Shown: positions 35,531-44,565, numbered from the stretch's first letter. The stretch is 62,094 bases of DNA from Thermococcus sp. (GCF_027063845.1 NZ_JAMOQU010000109.1:1-62094); one strand, 5' to 3'. Notes: generated by a model from the sequence alone, not told the origin. Program-made: numbers and translations.

Positions 35531-35567
35531 CCATAGACGGTCCTTCCGATAGCCTTAAAGCTTTTCC
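35531..35567. repeat. right copy of 37-bp direct repeat flanking the ATPase gene
   Basis: Begins ccatagacggtcc and ends cttaaagcttttcc; 35 of 37 identical to 34128-34164. On the plus strand its ccttaaagc is placed to serve as the TATA box of egsA. Confidence 0.9.
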
Positions 35568-35591
35568 TTCCGAGAGGTTAGGGGTGGGAGA

Positions 35592-36644
35592 ATGAAAGGA
35601 TTGCACCTGATGCAGCTTCCCCGCGAGGTTCTGCTGGGCGAGGACCTTAAAGGGGAAGTTGTGAACGTTGCGAGACGGCTGGGCCTCGGCGAGAAGGCCC
35701 TTATACTCTACGGGCCGAGAACGAGGGAGATAGCGGGTAAGGATGTCGAGGAGAGTCTTAAATCCGAGTACGAAGTCGTTTCGCTCACCGTCAGAAAGGG
35801 CGCGACGATGGAGGAAGTTGAGAGGACGATAGACCTGATAAAGGACGAGAGCGCCGACTGGGTCATAGCGGTTGGAGGGGGGAGTATAATAGACGTCGCC
35901 AAGCTTGCCTCATTCAAAACGGGCGTTCCCTTCATCAGCTTCCCAACTACGGCCTCCCACGATGGCATAGCGAGCGCCAACGCCTCGATAAGGGATTTGG
36001 GCGCTAAAACATCCGTCAAGGCCGTTCCCCCCATCGCGGTGGTGGCGGACGTCAAGGTCATCAAAACCGCTCCCTACCGCTACCTCGCGGCTGGAGTTGG
36101 CGATACGATAAGCAACCTGACTGCCGTTAGGGACTGGCAGCTGGCCCACAGGATAAAAGGGGAATACTACAGCGAGTACGCGGCCTCACTGAGCCTCATG
36201 AGTGCCAAGATGGTCATGAAAAACGCCGACATAATCAGACTCGGCAACGAGGAGAGCGTTAGAAAGGTCATAAAGGCCCTAATCTCCACGGGCGTTGCCA
36301 TGAGCATAGCGGGCTCTTCAAGACCCGCGAGCGGGGCGGAGCACCTTTTCAGCCACGCCCTCGACATGCTGCTCGACAGGCCAGCCCTCCACGGCGAGCA
36401 GACCGGACTGGGTACCATCATAATGGCATACCTCCACGGCATGAAGTGGGAGCGCGTTAGGGAAACCTTAAAGAGGGTTGGCGCCCCAACTACTGCATAT
36501 GAGCTTGGGATTGACCCAGAGATTGTTATCGAGGCCCTCACGATTGCCCACACGATAAGGCCCGAGCGCTATACAATCCTTGGGAAGGACGGCCTCACCC
36601 GCGAGGCGGCCGAGAAAGCCGCTAAAATCACGGGGGTTATCTGA
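35592..36644 (+). CDS. egsA: sn-glycerol-1-phosphate dehydrogenase
   Basis: Reduces dihydroxyacetone phosphate to G1P, founding the archaeal lipid backbone. The 350-aa iron-containing-alcohol-dehydrogenase-like protein has the NAD(P) loop VIAVGGGSIIDVAKLAS, FPTTASHDGIASANASI (metal Asp region), VAAGVGDTISNLTAVRDW-like AGVGDTISN, and metal His residues in AEHLFSHALDML and ALHGEQTGLGTI. Length matches the family. ATG 35592 follows AGGGGTGGGAGA. Confidence 0.96.
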   Translation: MKGLHLMQLPREVLLGEDLKGEVVNVARRLGLGEKALILYGPRTREIAGKDVEESLKSEYEVVSLTVRKGATMEEVERTIDLIKDESADWVIAVGGGSIIDVAKLASFKTGVPFISFPTTASHDGIASANASIRDLGAKTSVKAVPPIAVVADVKVIKTAPYRYLAAGVGDTISNLTAVRDWQLAHRIKGEYYSEYAASLSLMSAKMVMKNADIIRLGNEESVRKVIKALISTGVAMSIAGSSRPASGAEHLFSHALDMLLDRPALHGEQTGLGTIIMAYLHGMKWERVRETLKRVGAPTTAYELGIDPEIVIEALTIAHTIRPERYTILGKDGLTREAAEKAAKITGVI

Positions 36645-36678
36645 TTATCATCCGTCATAACTTTAGGAGGTGTTTGAG

Positions 36679-37113
36679 ATGGCCATAATCACGTTAGTCG
36701 GTGAAAAGCTCGCAAAACCTGGAGTTGAGTTTATATTCTATGGCCCGGCTGAGCCCTGTAAAACCTGCAAGCTGGCGGGGGTATGCGTTGGAAACCTTGA
36801 ACCGGGCAGGAGGTACAAGATTCTGAGGGTCAGGAGCATGCCGTCGCACTCCTGTCCGTTGCACGAGGGCAAGGTTCGCGTCGTGGAAGTAGTCGAGCCG
36901 AGCATCGAGATAGCCGTAGACCCGAGGTTGGCCATAGTTGGCTCCATAATCCAGCTGAAGTTCGAGGAGTGCAGCGACCCCAAGAAGAGGGACCTCTTTA
37001 AGCCGGAGGGCCTCTTCGAGGGCGACCACGTGAAAATCATTGAGATAACGGGAGAAATCGAGTGCGACGGAAAGACCTACAAGATTGCAAAGGTAATGCG
37101 CAAGAAGGAGTGA
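36679..37113 (+). CDS. UPF0179 family protein
   Basis: A 144-aa protein of unknown function conserved in euryarchaea. Four conserved Cys suggest metal binding: [12 protein letters not shown] and HSCPL, with further Cys at FEECSD and IECDG. ATG 36679 has the strong site AGGAGGTG. The gene sits 34 nt after egsA in the same direction and ends convergent to pxpC with no gap. Confidence 0.9.
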   Translation: MAIITLVGEKLAKPGVEFIFYGPAEPCKTCKLAGVCVGNLEPGRRYKILRVRSMPSHSCPLHEGKVRVVEVVEPSIEIAVDPRLAIVGSIIQLKFEECSDPKKRDLFKPEGLFEGDHVKIIEITGEIECDGKTYKIAKVMRKKE

Positions 37114-38106
37114 TTACTCTCCCGCGAAGGCTATCGTCTCCATTTTTTCGGTTTTTATTCTGTAGGCCCTTAGCCTTCCCTCAAGGAAAAGCCTTATCGC
37201 CTCAAGCGTCTTCTCCTTCTTAAAGAGCTCGTTTCTGGCATCTTCGACGCTCATCTCCCCAAAGCGCACCTTAAAACCGGGCCTCATCTGGGCAAGACGG
37301 TGCAGATGTGCACTCGTAACGACGCCAATCCTCGCGTAACCGCCGGTGGTTTGAGCGTCGCGCATCATCACGATTGGCTTTCCGTTGGGGGGAACTTGAA
37401 CCGTCCCGGGGACGAGCGGGCCGGTGACTATCCCAGCCCCTTTCTCGGAATGTTCTATCGTCCTTCCGTCGAGGCGGTAGCCCATCCTGTCCGATTCCGG
37501 CGTTATTGTGTAGGCCTCGCTGAGGAACGTTCTCACGCCTTCCTCTGTGAAATGGCCCAAATCCAGGCCGAGAACGACGCCGACGGTTATCTCCTCCGCC
37601 GAGTAGTCCGGCCTCAGCTCCTCAGGAAGCCTGCGCCCCTCCCTGCCCGTCAGTATCGCGTAGCCAAGGTTCAGGACATCGCCAGCTTTCAGGGGCTTTC
37701 CAAGGCCTGCCTTAGCGTACGTTGAACAGCTCCCGAGGAGAGGCTCACACTTTATTCCTCCGGCGAAGGCTATGTAGCCATAAAGACCGCTCTTCACCAC
37801 CCCTACTTCGAGAACGTCGCCCCTCTTTGCCCAGTAACTAGTCCAGGGATCAACTGGAGCCCCGTTGAGCTTCACATCGACGTCACCGGCAACGGCGAAG
37901 ACCGCTGAAGCGTTGAACTTCAGCGTTGGCCCGGTCAGGAGGAACTCGAGGAGGGGTGCATTTCCGGGGTTCCCGACGAGGTAGTTAGCTATCCTCGCAG
38001 AATAATCATCCATGAAGCCGGAAATCGGAACACCGAGCTTTCTGTAGCCTGACCGTCCGGAGTCCTGAACCGTCAGCAAAGAGGGAACTCGGAGGAGTTC
38101 AATCAT
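37114..38106 (-). CDS. pxpC: 5-oxoprolinase subunit C (biotin-dependent carboxyltransferase-like)
   Basis: Part of the PxpABC ATP-dependent 5-oxoprolinase that turns 5-oxoproline into glutamate. The 330-aa KipA-type protein has LLTVQDSGRSGYRKLGVPIS, DDYSARIANYLVGNP, GYIAFAGGIK, DRMGYRLDG and IVMMRDAQTTGGYARIGVV. Its start overlaps the mCpol stop by 8 nt, so its translation is now coupled to the inserted cassette rather than to pxpB, its usual partner (1.5 kb upstream). Confidence 0.95.
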   Translation of the reverse strand: MIELLRVPSLLTVQDSGRSGYRKLGVPISGFMDDYSARIANYLVGNPGNAPLLEFLLTGPTLKFNASAVFAVAGDVDVKLNGAPVDPWTSYWAKRGDVLEVGVVKSGLYGYIAFAGGIKCEPLLGSCSTYAKAGLGKPLKAGDVLNLGYAILTGREGRRLPEELRPDYSAEEITVGVVLGLDLGHFTEEGVRTFLSEAYTITPESDRMGYRLDGRTIEHSEKGAGIVTGPLVPGTVQVPPNGKPIVMMRDAQTTGGYARIGVVTSAHLHRLAQMRPGFKVRFGEMSVEDARNELFKKEKTLEAIRLFLEGRLRAYRIKTEKMETIAFAGE

Positions 38107-38536
38107 CGTTGAGGTTACCCCGTGTTGGGATTATATTTCCCAATATTTCAAATTTTTGCCCGTTATATGCAACAATTTTATTTTTCCCATTGGCTTTGGC
38201 GAATTTTAATGCTAGATATGAATATATGAGGGACGTTCCTATTCCAATTGAAACTGAGAAAAGTTGAAAATTTTGAAAAAACTGCCCACTTACCTCTTTA
38301 ATTTTCATTGCCACTTCGTATAAACTTTGGGCCTCAATTTTCAGTATAGCACTGTCTCCTCCGGCTAGAATAATTGTGGAATTTGGAATCTGGTTTTTTA
38401 TTTGGCTTGAGAAAATTGTGATTGCCGTTGTCACCTTATTACTGATTTCCTGCAATCTCTTTTCATCTTTGCTTAATATGGCTTGTTCTATTAGTTCTCC
38501 GATGTTATCTCCATCTATGGACACGTAGATACTCAT
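38099..38536 (-). CDS. mCpol: minimal CRISPR-type polymerase/cyclase domain protein
   Basis: A single palm (GGDEF/Cas10-like) domain of 145 aa, predicted to make a cyclic (oligo)nucleotide second messenger. Metal motif 1 is YVSIDGDNIGELI (DGD with G four residues on), motif 2 is ILAGGDSAILKI (GGDS, as GGDD/GGDE), and the ending SVSIGIGTSL...ALKFAKANGKNKIVAY is typical. No HD, zinc or Cas10 D4 domain is present. It begins inside the stop of the CARF/HEPN gene (ATGA) with GGTG upstream. Base composition is AT-rich, but the last few codons (RGNLNDD) look like host sequence preceding pxpC. Signal product and trigger are unknown. Confidence 0.88.
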   Translation of the reverse strand: MSIYVSIDGDNIGELIEQAILSKDEKRLQEISNKVTTAITIFSSQIKNQIPNSTIILAGGDSAILKIEAQSLYEVAMKIKEVSGQFFQNFQLFSVSIGIGTSLIYSYLALKFAKANGKNKIVAYNGQKFEILGNIIPTRGNLNDD

Positions 38537-39621
38537 TGTTTTTCACCTGCACTCGAGTCTATTGTCATCATGTACTCAGTTAGTTTTTTGCAAGTGAATA
38601 CTCTCCTGAAAAATTCCAATGAGGCTTCGATAGCTATCCTAGCCTCGTTTTGGGATATTTTGTAATATCCAATTCTTGATTGGTGGGCAGGGATATGGCG
38701 ATACTCCCACAATAATTCTAGTATCAGAGGAATCCCTCTAAGGGACTCTAAAACTTCATCTTTGATGTTGTTGTCCTTAAATGTTCTCTCACTTATTTTG
38801 AGTTTGCTTGTTATGCTTAGTCTTTTATACTCTTTTTTAATTTTTTCAAACTTTTCTTTATTTTTTAAAATTTCATCTTTTTTATCTTCCAAAAAATCAT
38901 ACAGAATCTCAATAGCTTTTTCTACCCATCTAACAGTTTCTAAAAGGCTTATCTCAAAATCACAATTATCCTGTGCTTCATCTGTACATTGTTCCTTTTT
39001 GGAGGAATATAGTATAATGCCCTCCCTAACTTTTGTATATGCATAGTCTAGAAAGGAAGAGTCTCTAATTTTGTCTTTTACGGGTTTAAATGTTTCTTCT
39101 AGCTCTGTCAGATAATAGAGAATTTCAAAATTCCCAATTCTTGAGAGTTCTGGTATCTTATCTAGTCTCTGAACAAGAACATACTCATAATTGTTCTCGC
39201 CATTTCTCTGTAATTGATATATGTTCTCAATTTCTAATATAGATGAGATTGCATATAATGCCGAAGAGTACTCTTTAGGCCCGTTTGTTATATCAACAAA
39301 AATATTTTCCTTGTTATACAGTTTAGTTGCCATTTCTACAATTAAGACTATCTTCTCTAATCCTTGCTGTTTATTCATTGTACTAATTATTGCCCGGGTT
39401 ATAATTATGTTTTTATTTTTATTATTTAACAATCTTTCGCTTAACATTCTGTTTGTCTTGTCATAGCTATCCTCTGTGTCTATTATAAAAAGATGAGCAA
39501 CAGTTTCTCCATCTTCATTATCTTTCTCTTTAGAAATTTTCGTTAATATTTTGTCAAGAACTGTCCCAAAAGTTTGCTCGTTAATATTTCCTAATGTTAT
39601 TACTGCATATCTTGAAGTCAT
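38533..39621 (-). CDS. CARF-like and HEPN domain effector RNase candidate
   Basis: A 362-aa protein. Residues about 1-150 read as a CARF-type Rossmann fold: first strand YAVITLGNINEQTF and the conserved loop VDITNGPKEYSSALYAISSI (compare D-x-TxGxK-x-x-S). The rest is helical, with a HEPN domain at the end: LLWEYRHIPAHQSRIGYYK gives the R-x4-H RNase motif, followed by ISQNEARIAIEASLEFF. Predicted role: binds the cyclic nucleotide made by the downstream mCpol and cleaves RNA when activated or derepressed. Rich in AAA and ATT/ATA codons, unlike its neighbours. ATG 39621 follows GGTGAGAGC. Confidence 0.82.
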   Translation of the reverse strand: MTSRYAVITLGNINEQTFGTVLDKILTKISKEKDNEDGETVAHLFIIDTEDSYDKTNRMLSERLLNNKNKNIIITRAIISTMNKQQGLEKIVLIVEMATKLYNKENIFVDITNGPKEYSSALYAISSILEIENIYQLQRNGENNYEYVLVQRLDKIPELSRIGNFEILYYLTELEETFKPVKDKIRDSSFLDYAYTKVREGIILYSSKKEQCTDEAQDNCDFEISLLETVRWVEKAIEILYDFLEDKKDEILKNKEKFEKIKKEYKRLSITSKLKISERTFKDNNIKDEVLESLRGIPLILELLWEYRHIPAHQSRIGYYKISQNEARIAIEASLEFFRRVFTCKKLTEYMMTIDSSAGEKQ

Positions 39622-39644
39622 GCTCTCACCAAGTTTATTACATT

Positions 39645-39666
39645 GATTATACTGTTTAAATTTTTC
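39645..39666 (-). promoter_or_regulatory. candidate promoter of the CARF/HEPN-mCpol cassette
   Basis: Minus-strand AAAAATTTAAAC (39654-39665) overlaps the end of pxpB and lies about 35-40 nt before ATG 39621. The cassette could thus be transcribed on its own as well as by read-through from pxpA. Confidence 0.45.
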
Positions 39667-40327
39667 TGTTAGATAAGCTCAAAAACTCCTCCTCATCAAT
39701 CGGCACGAACTTTACCCTGTCGCCGGGCCTCAGGAGCGTTGGAGGATCTCTAGTAGGGTTGAAGAGCCTCAGCGGGGTTCTGCCTATGATACGCCAGCCT
39801 CCTGGGCTTTCGAGGGGGTAGATGCCGGTCTGCTTCCCCGCTATCCCGACCGAGCCTGCTGGAACCTTCAGTCTGGGCTTCTCAAGGCGGGGCGTCGCTA
39901 TTCTCTCGTCCATCCCACCGAGATAGGCAAATCCCGGGAGAAAGCCGAGGAAGTAGACGCGGTAGATGGGCCTGGAGTGTATCTCGATGACCTCCTCCGG
40001 AGTCAGGCCGTTGTATTCCGCTACGAATTCCAAATCCGGGCCGTGCTCACCGCCGTAGAGAACCGGGATTTCGACGAGCCTTCCCTCGAACTTCTCAGCC
40101 GAGAACTCAATTCTTTCGATTGCTTGCCTAACCCCCTCAAAGTCGATGAGCTTGGCATCGTAGATTACCGCGAGGGAAGAGTAAGCGGGAACGACTTCGA
40201 CGAGCCACTCAAAGCCCGCTTTCTCTATCGCCCCCGCGAGGGCGTGAACGCGGTCGTTGGTCTCTTCGTCAATGACCTCTCTGAAGGAGATGAGCAACGC
40301 CGAGTCTCCAAGGGGCTTGAAGTTCAT
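39656..40327 (-). CDS. pxpB: 5-oxoprolinase subunit B
   Basis: KipI-type cyclophilin-fold subunit, 223 aa: FKPLGDSALLISFREVIDEE, EVVPAYSSLAVIYD, IPVLYGGEHGPDLEFVAEYN, HSRPIYRVYFLGFLPGFAYL, RLEKPRLKVPAGSVGIAGKQ and LESPGGWRIIGRTPLRLF. ATG 40327 follows GGGTGAGACC and overlaps the stop of the 47-aa ORF. The C-terminal codons (SNRKI) and stop lie at the AT-rich junction, so the tail may have been altered by the insertion. Confidence 0.94.
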   Translation of the reverse strand: MNFKPLGDSALLISFREVIDEETNDRVHALAGAIEKAGFEWLVEVVPAYSSLAVIYDAKLIDFEGVRQAIERIEFSAEKFEGRLVEIPVLYGGEHGPDLEFVAEYNGLTPEEVIEIHSRPIYRVYFLGFLPGFAYLGGMDERIATPRLEKPRLKVPAGSVGIAGKQTGIYPLESPGGWRIIGRTPLRLFNPTRDPPTLLRPGDRVKFVPIDEEEFLSLSNRKI

Positions 40328-40467
40328 GGTCTCACCCATTTACGCTCCCATTCCTTTCGAATCTTTTTAAGGTCAAAGTCCTCCGTAAATGCTCCAAACG
40401 CCGAGTTAAGGTCTCTCAGAAACTCTTCTATGTTTTCCTTTTTTGGAGCTTTCTTCTGAGTGTTCAT
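40324..40467 (-). CDS. 47-aa ORF inside the pxp operon
   Basis: A short, highly charged ORF: ATG 40467 overlaps the pxpA stop (ATGA) and its TGA overlaps the pxpB start (ATGA), so all three are coupled. The protein begins [20 protein letters not shown] and ends [14 protein letters not shown], one amphipathic helix with an aromatic patch. Two perfect junctions make translation likely. Function unknown; a small accessory subunit or a regulatory leader are both possible. Confidence 0.6.
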   Translation of the reverse strand: MNTQKKAPKKENIEEFLRDLNSAFGAFTEDFDLKKIRKEWERKWVRP

Positions 40468-41231
40468 CTCAGGAATTCCCCCATCGGCACTATCCTAACC
40501 CCCTCACGCTCAAGGGCTTCCCTGACCTGCCTCGCTATCTCAACGGCCTTCGGATTGTCGCCGTGGACGCAGATTGTATCTGCCCTGAGCTCAATCCACT
40601 CGCCGTTTATGGCCCTAACCCCGCCGTCCTTGACCATCGAGACCACGCGCTCCGCTATTTCTTCCTTATCATGGATAACCGCTCCGGGCTTCGAGCGCGG
40701 GACGAGGGTTCCGTCGGGGTTGTAGGCCCTGTCAGCGAAGACCTCGTGGGCAACTTTAACGCCCATCTCCTCCGCTATCTGGGCCGGTTTTGAGCCTGAG
40801 AGGGTTACAAAAATTAGCTTTTTATCGAAGTCAGCTATCCCCTCTATGACGGCCCTCGCGAGCTCTTCCTCTTTAACGAGGGCGTTGTAAAGTGCCCCGT
40901 GCGGTTTGACGTGCTGGAGTTCGAGGCCTTCAGCCCTCGTGAACGCGTAGAGCGCTCCAATCTGGTAGAGGACGTAGTTCCTTGCCTCCTCTGGCGTGAG
41001 CTTCATGTACCTCCTCCCGAAGCCCATCAAATCCGGATAACCCGGATGCGCGCCGACGGCAACTCCTTTCTCCTTCGCGAGCCTGACGGTCTTTCTCATG
41101 ACAATCGGGTCGCCGGCGTGCCAGCCGGTAGCGACGTTGGCGCTCGTAATGTAGTTCATTACCTCCTCGTCAAGGCCCAACTTGTACCGCCCGAATCTCT
41201 CCCCAAGGTCGGAGTTCAAATCAACCCTCAT
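40464..41231 (-). CDS. pxpA: 5-oxoprolinase subunit A
   Basis: LamB/YcsF-type TIM-barrel-like subunit, 255 aa: [88 protein letters not shown] and [13 protein letters not shown]. First gene of pxpA-ORF47-pxpB. ATG 41231 has GGTGGGAGC upstream; the frame extending to 41318 runs into the divergent nob1 gene and is rejected. Confidence 0.95.
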   Translation of the reverse strand: MRVDLNSDLGERFGRYKLGLDEEVMNYITSANVATGWHAGDPIVMRKTVRLAKEKGVAVGAHPGYPDLMGFGRRYMKLTPEEARNYVLYQIGALYAFTRAEGLELQHVKPHGALYNALVKEEELARAVIEGIADFDKKLIFVTLSGSKPAQIAEEMGVKVAHEVFADRAYNPDGTLVPRSKPGAVIHDKEEIAERVVSMVKDGGVRAINGEWIELRADTICVHGDNPKAVEIARQVREALEREGVRIVPMGEFLR

Positions 41232-41289
41232 GCTCCCACCGGTTTCATTTCGACGGAAATCTAAAAAAGCCTTTCCCGGAGCTTGAACC

Positions 41290-41793
41290 ATGCAGGTAAT
41301 AGACACCGCGATATTCATTCAGGGGATAGACGTCGAGGGCTTCACGACGCCGAAGGTCGTTGAAGAGGTCAAGGACCCGGAGTCGAGACTCTTCCTGGAG
41401 AGCCTGATAAGCGCGGGAAAGGTTAAGGTGCTCGTTCCATCAAAGGAGAGCGTTGAGGTGGTTATGGAAGCCGCAAGGAAAACGGGTGAGCTCAACGAGC
41501 TTAGCGAAGCTGATATTGAGGTTCTCGCCCTGGCTTATGAGCTCAAAGCTACCCTCCTCACCGACGACTACAACCTCCAGAACATTGCGAAAACCCTCGG
41601 GATTACCTTCAAGACCCTCAAGCGCGGAATTAAGCGCGTGATACGCTGGAACTACGTCTGCATCGGCTGTGGGAAGCGGTTTTCTGAGATGCCCCCCGAA
41701 GGGGTCTGCCCCGACTGCGGGAGCCCTGTGAGGTTGATCCCGAAGAGAAGGCGGAGAAAAAAGCGGAGAAAGAAAGGGCAAGATCAGGGATAG
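41290..41793 (+). CDS. nob1: rRNA endonuclease Nob1
   Basis: PIN-domain nuclease that trims the 3' end of small-subunit rRNA. The 167-aa protein has PIN acidic residues in [34 protein letters not shown] and [10 protein letters not shown], then a zinc ribbon [10 protein letters not shown]...[10 protein letters not shown] and a strongly basic tail ([11 protein letters not shown]). Length and order match archaeal Nob1. The last 10 nt overlap the convergent amidase gene. Confidence 0.95.
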   Translation: MQVIDTAIFIQGIDVEGFTTPKVVEEVKDPESRLFLESLISAGKVKVLVPSKESVEVVMEAARKTGELNELSEADIEVLALAYELKATLLTDDYNLQNIAKTLGITFKTLKRGIKRVIRWNYVCIGCGKRFSEMPPEGVCPDCGSPVRLIPKRRRRKKRRKKGQDQG

Positions 41794-42758
41794 ATGTCCA
41801 CGACTATTCTGTCCGGGTTTGAGAGGACGAAGTCGTTGTATGGCAAATACGGACTGTTGAGCTCGACAACGATAAAAACTGTGTTTCCGCTCTGGGTGGC
41901 GTATATCAGCGGGGCAGTACCCGAGCCGGTGTATGTGTAGTACCATCCGTTGTAGCTCGCCCATCCAAGGTTCGCCAGCTGGGCGTTGTCCACCTGGATG
42001 ACGAGGTGGTAGCCGCTGGAGTAATAGGTGTAGTAAACGTGGTAGCTGGCCTTCTCGCTAACGTCCAGGACGACCCTGAAGTAGCTTCCGTGGTCCGCGA
42101 ACCTCACACCAGTTACCACTGGAACCGGGTCATGAACGGGAACTCCGAAGTACCTCTGGACGCCGTGGAGAATGGCGTAGGCATATTTCCACTGATAGGC
42201 CTCATCGCTTATTATGCTTGCATCATAGGAGTTCGTCACGAAGCCGGTCTCGATGAGTATGGCGGGCATCCTGGTGTATTTGATAACGTAGAAGCCAGCG
42301 CTCTTAACGCCCCTGTTCCTGAGGGGGATGAGTTTTGATATCTCCTCGTCAACGTACGTCGCTAGGGTCTTTCCCCTGCTGGAGGTGTAGTAGTGGTAGA
42401 CCTCGAATCCGCTCGCCGAGCTCGGCCCGGCGTTGGCGTGTATACTGATGAAGATATCACAGTCGGCTGAGTTCGCTATCTGTACCCTTCCTGAGAGCGT
42501 GACGAAGTAGTCCCCGTTCCTTGTAAGGACTACCCTCGCACCGTCCCTTTCCAGGACTTGGGCAACTTTGAGAGCTATCGCCAGGTTCACGTCCTTCTCC
42601 ACCACGTATCCGACTGCACCCGGGTCTTTTCCACCGTGGCCGGCATCGACGCAGATGGTGTACCCGCTTAGATTTGAGGCGCTGGCCTTCGTTGTTGGTA
42701 TCCACATGAGGGCGCTAAGGAACAAAAATGCTACAAACAGTGCTCTAAATTTCATCAT
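41784..42758 (-). CDS. secreted N-acetylmuramoyl-L-alanine amidase (Amidase_3) with AMIN-like C-terminus
   Basis: A 324-aa exported protein: signal peptide of about 25 residues ([20 protein letters not shown] then AxA-type ASAS). The Amidase_3 domain spans about 32-210 with the zinc ligands in [14 protein letters not shown] and Glu in [11 protein letters not shown], His in [16 protein letters not shown], and catalytic Glu in [16 protein letters not shown]-terminal beta domain ([20 protein letters not shown] ... RIVVDIYP) resembles AMIN. All catalytic residues are kept. Archaea lack murein, so the substrate is unclear. GTG 42764 and ATG 42755 are alternative starts. Confidence 0.9.
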   Translation of the reverse strand: MMKFRALFVAFLFLSALMWIPTTKASASNLSGYTICVDAGHGGKDPGAVGYVVEKDVNLAIALKVAQVLERDGARVVLTRNGDYFVTLSGRVQIANSADCDIFISIHANAGPSSASGFEVYHYYTSSRGKTLATYVDEEISKLIPLRNRGVKSAGFYVIKYTRMPAILIETGFVTNSYDASIISDEAYQWKYAYAILHGVQRYFGVPVHDPVPVVTGVRFADHGSYFRVVLDVSEKASYHVYYTYYSSGYHLVIQVDNAQLANLGWASYNGWYYTYTGSGTAPLIYATQSGNTVFIVVELNSPYLPYNDFVLSNPDRIVVDIYP

Positions 42759-42892
42759 CCTCACCTCTATGCCATTGGTGAACTGTTATCCAAAAAAAGT
42801 CTATTATAAAGCTTGTGCGGATTATCCTGTGCAGTTAGGGCCTGAATAGGTTTGTACATGGTCTGAATGCGGTAGTTTCAAAGAAAAAGGAG

Positions 42893-43426
42893 TCAAAGCC
42901 TCAGGTAGGGAATCACCTCGTCGTAAACCTCGCTCCAGTCCACGACGCCGACCCTCTTTTCAACACCTTTCTCAATCAGCCCTAAAATCTCATTCACAAC
43001 CTCTTCCGGCGTCTTTCCTGTAGTGTCGACCTCTATGACGTTCTCGTTCTCCTCAAGCGCTTCCACGAGGATTACATCGACCAGCTCGGCCTCGACGTTT
43101 TCTCCAATTTTCTCCCTCGAATAGCCCCTCTCGGTTAACCTCTCGCCGATTAGCCTCGGGTGCGCTCTAAGTACAACCACGAGGTCTGTGTTGAGGAAAT
43201 GACTAAGATGCCCGTCAACGACGACGTCCTTCCCCTTGAAGTCTCGCTCGAAGTTGTAAGCTAACTCATCAACCTCGACTTCGAGCTCGTCCCCCTTCAT
43301 CTCGCCGATGCCCTTCTCTATCGCATAGTCCCTTAAGCTAACGTACTCGTAGCCGAGCTTTTGAGCCAAAAGCTTTGAAACCGTTGTCTTTCCAGCCCCT
43401 GGCGTCCCGGTTACCGCGATTATCAT
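42893..43426 (-). CDS. adenylate kinase family protein AK6/Fap7
   Basis: A 177-aa P-loop kinase/ATPase of the Fap7 type: Walker [42 protein letters not shown], the Arg-rich lid [30 protein letters not shown]. In eukaryotes and archaea it helps late small-subunit assembly by acting on uS11, complementary to Nob1, which is 1.1 kb away. ATG 43426 follows GGTGGTGGC. Confidence 0.93.
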   Translation of the reverse strand: MIIAVTGTPGAGKTTVSKLLAQKLGYEYVSLRDYAIEKGIGEMKGDELEVEVDELAYNFERDFKGKDVVVDGHLSHFLNTDLVVVLRAHPRLIGERLTERGYSREKIGENVEAELVDVILVEALEENENVIEVDTTGKTPEEVVNEILGLIEKGVEKRVGVVDWSEVYDEVIPYLRL

Positions 43427-43483
43427 GCCACCACCGCACTAACTTCACCCTAAGCTTTTAAAAACCCAGCCCGAGTTTCGAGC

Positions 43484-44563
43484 ATGTACGAGTTCACCGA
43501 GGACTTCAAGCTTAGGCGAATCACAAAGTACGAGCTGGACGGCGTTGATGAGCGGGACGATTTGGTAGTTATCCCTCCGTCGAGCAGGGCCGGCCCGTGC
43601 GGGAGTTACTGCCTCTTCTGTTACCTCCGCCAGAATCCGCCCGAGATGATTTACCGCGTTTCCTTCCACGACACCCTGAACGACCCCGAGCTGGAGAAGA
43701 GAATCGCCTACGTGAGCGAGCACTACCCAGAACTGTGGATTCGGGTTACCGACACGGCTGGAAACGTCGGGCTGGACGAGAAGAGAATTGAGAGCCTCCA
43801 GAAAGCGGGCCTCGACGAGATGCAGATTTCCGTCCACACGACGAAGAAGGAGAGGCGAATCGCCCTCATGAGGAGCCCGCTAGCGGGGAGGCTGATAGAC
43901 CTCCTCCCACTCGTCGCCGAGACATTCAGGGTCATAGCGGACATAATCCTGACGCCCGGCTACAACGTCGATGACATCGGCGAGATAATAGAAGATTTAG
44001 CCTCGATGGGTGTTGCCGAAGTCAGGCTCTTCCCCGTCGGGGTTACTCGATACAACAGGGACGTTAGACCTCTAACGAGGGACGAGTTAATCTTCGTTAA
44101 GGGGACTGCCCTCGACGTCGGGAGAGAGACTGGGATAAAGGTCGTAATTCCGCCCATCTTCAAGGCTTTGCTTGGGGAGTTTCGACTCGACCTTGGCCCC
44201 TTTGAAATCGAGCCCGAGATACCGACGTACATACTGACGGGCGAACTGGCCTATCCAGAACTCAGAAGAATCTTCCCGAGGATTCCAGTTGTGGCCGTCA
44301 AAAACGAGTTCTTCGGCGGGAACATAGGAACTGCCGGCCTGCTCACTGGCAGGGACGTGCTTAGAACCGTTAAAAACCTGCCTGAGGTTGACCTCGGTCT
44401 TATCCTGCTTCCCGAGCTGATGTTCTACGGCGATAAGACATTAGACGGCTTCACGCGAGAGGAGCTCGTTTCAAGAATCCTCGTGGAGAAGGGCTACATC
44501 GTCGAGAGCGCCCTCGAGCCGGTCGAGATACCGCGCGTTCTTGAGAAGGTTGGGGCAGTTTAA
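43484..44563 (+). CDS. radical SAM protein (DUF512-like)
   Basis: A 359-aa protein with the radical SAM cluster motif CGSYCLFC (Cx3Cx2C) at about residues 38-45 after a short N-terminal strand. Later parts [35 protein letters not shown] and [19 protein letters not shown] match the DUF512-containing family. The final domain is beta-rich ([21 protein letters not shown]). Substrate unknown. It is divergent from fap7 by 57 nt. Its end is a compact hairpin GGGGC/GCCCC shared with the ncRNA candidate on the other strand. Confidence 0.88.
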   Translation: MYEFTEDFKLRRITKYELDGVDERDDLVVIPPSSRAGPCGSYCLFCYLRQNPPEMIYRVSFHDTLNDPELEKRIAYVSEHYPELWIRVTDTAGNVGLDEKRIESLQKAGLDEMQISVHTTKKERRIALMRSPLAGRLIDLLPLVAETFRVIADIILTPGYNVDDIGEIIEDLASMGVAEVRLFPVGVTRYNRDVRPLTRDELIFVKGTALDVGRETGIKVVIPPIFKALLGEFRLDLGPFEIEPEIPTYILTGELAYPELRRIFPRIPVVAVKNEFFGGNIGTAGLLTGRDVLRTVKNLPEVDLGLILLPELMFYGDKTLDGFTREELVSRILVEKGYIVESALEPVEIPRVLEKVGAV

Positions 44564-44565
44564 CG

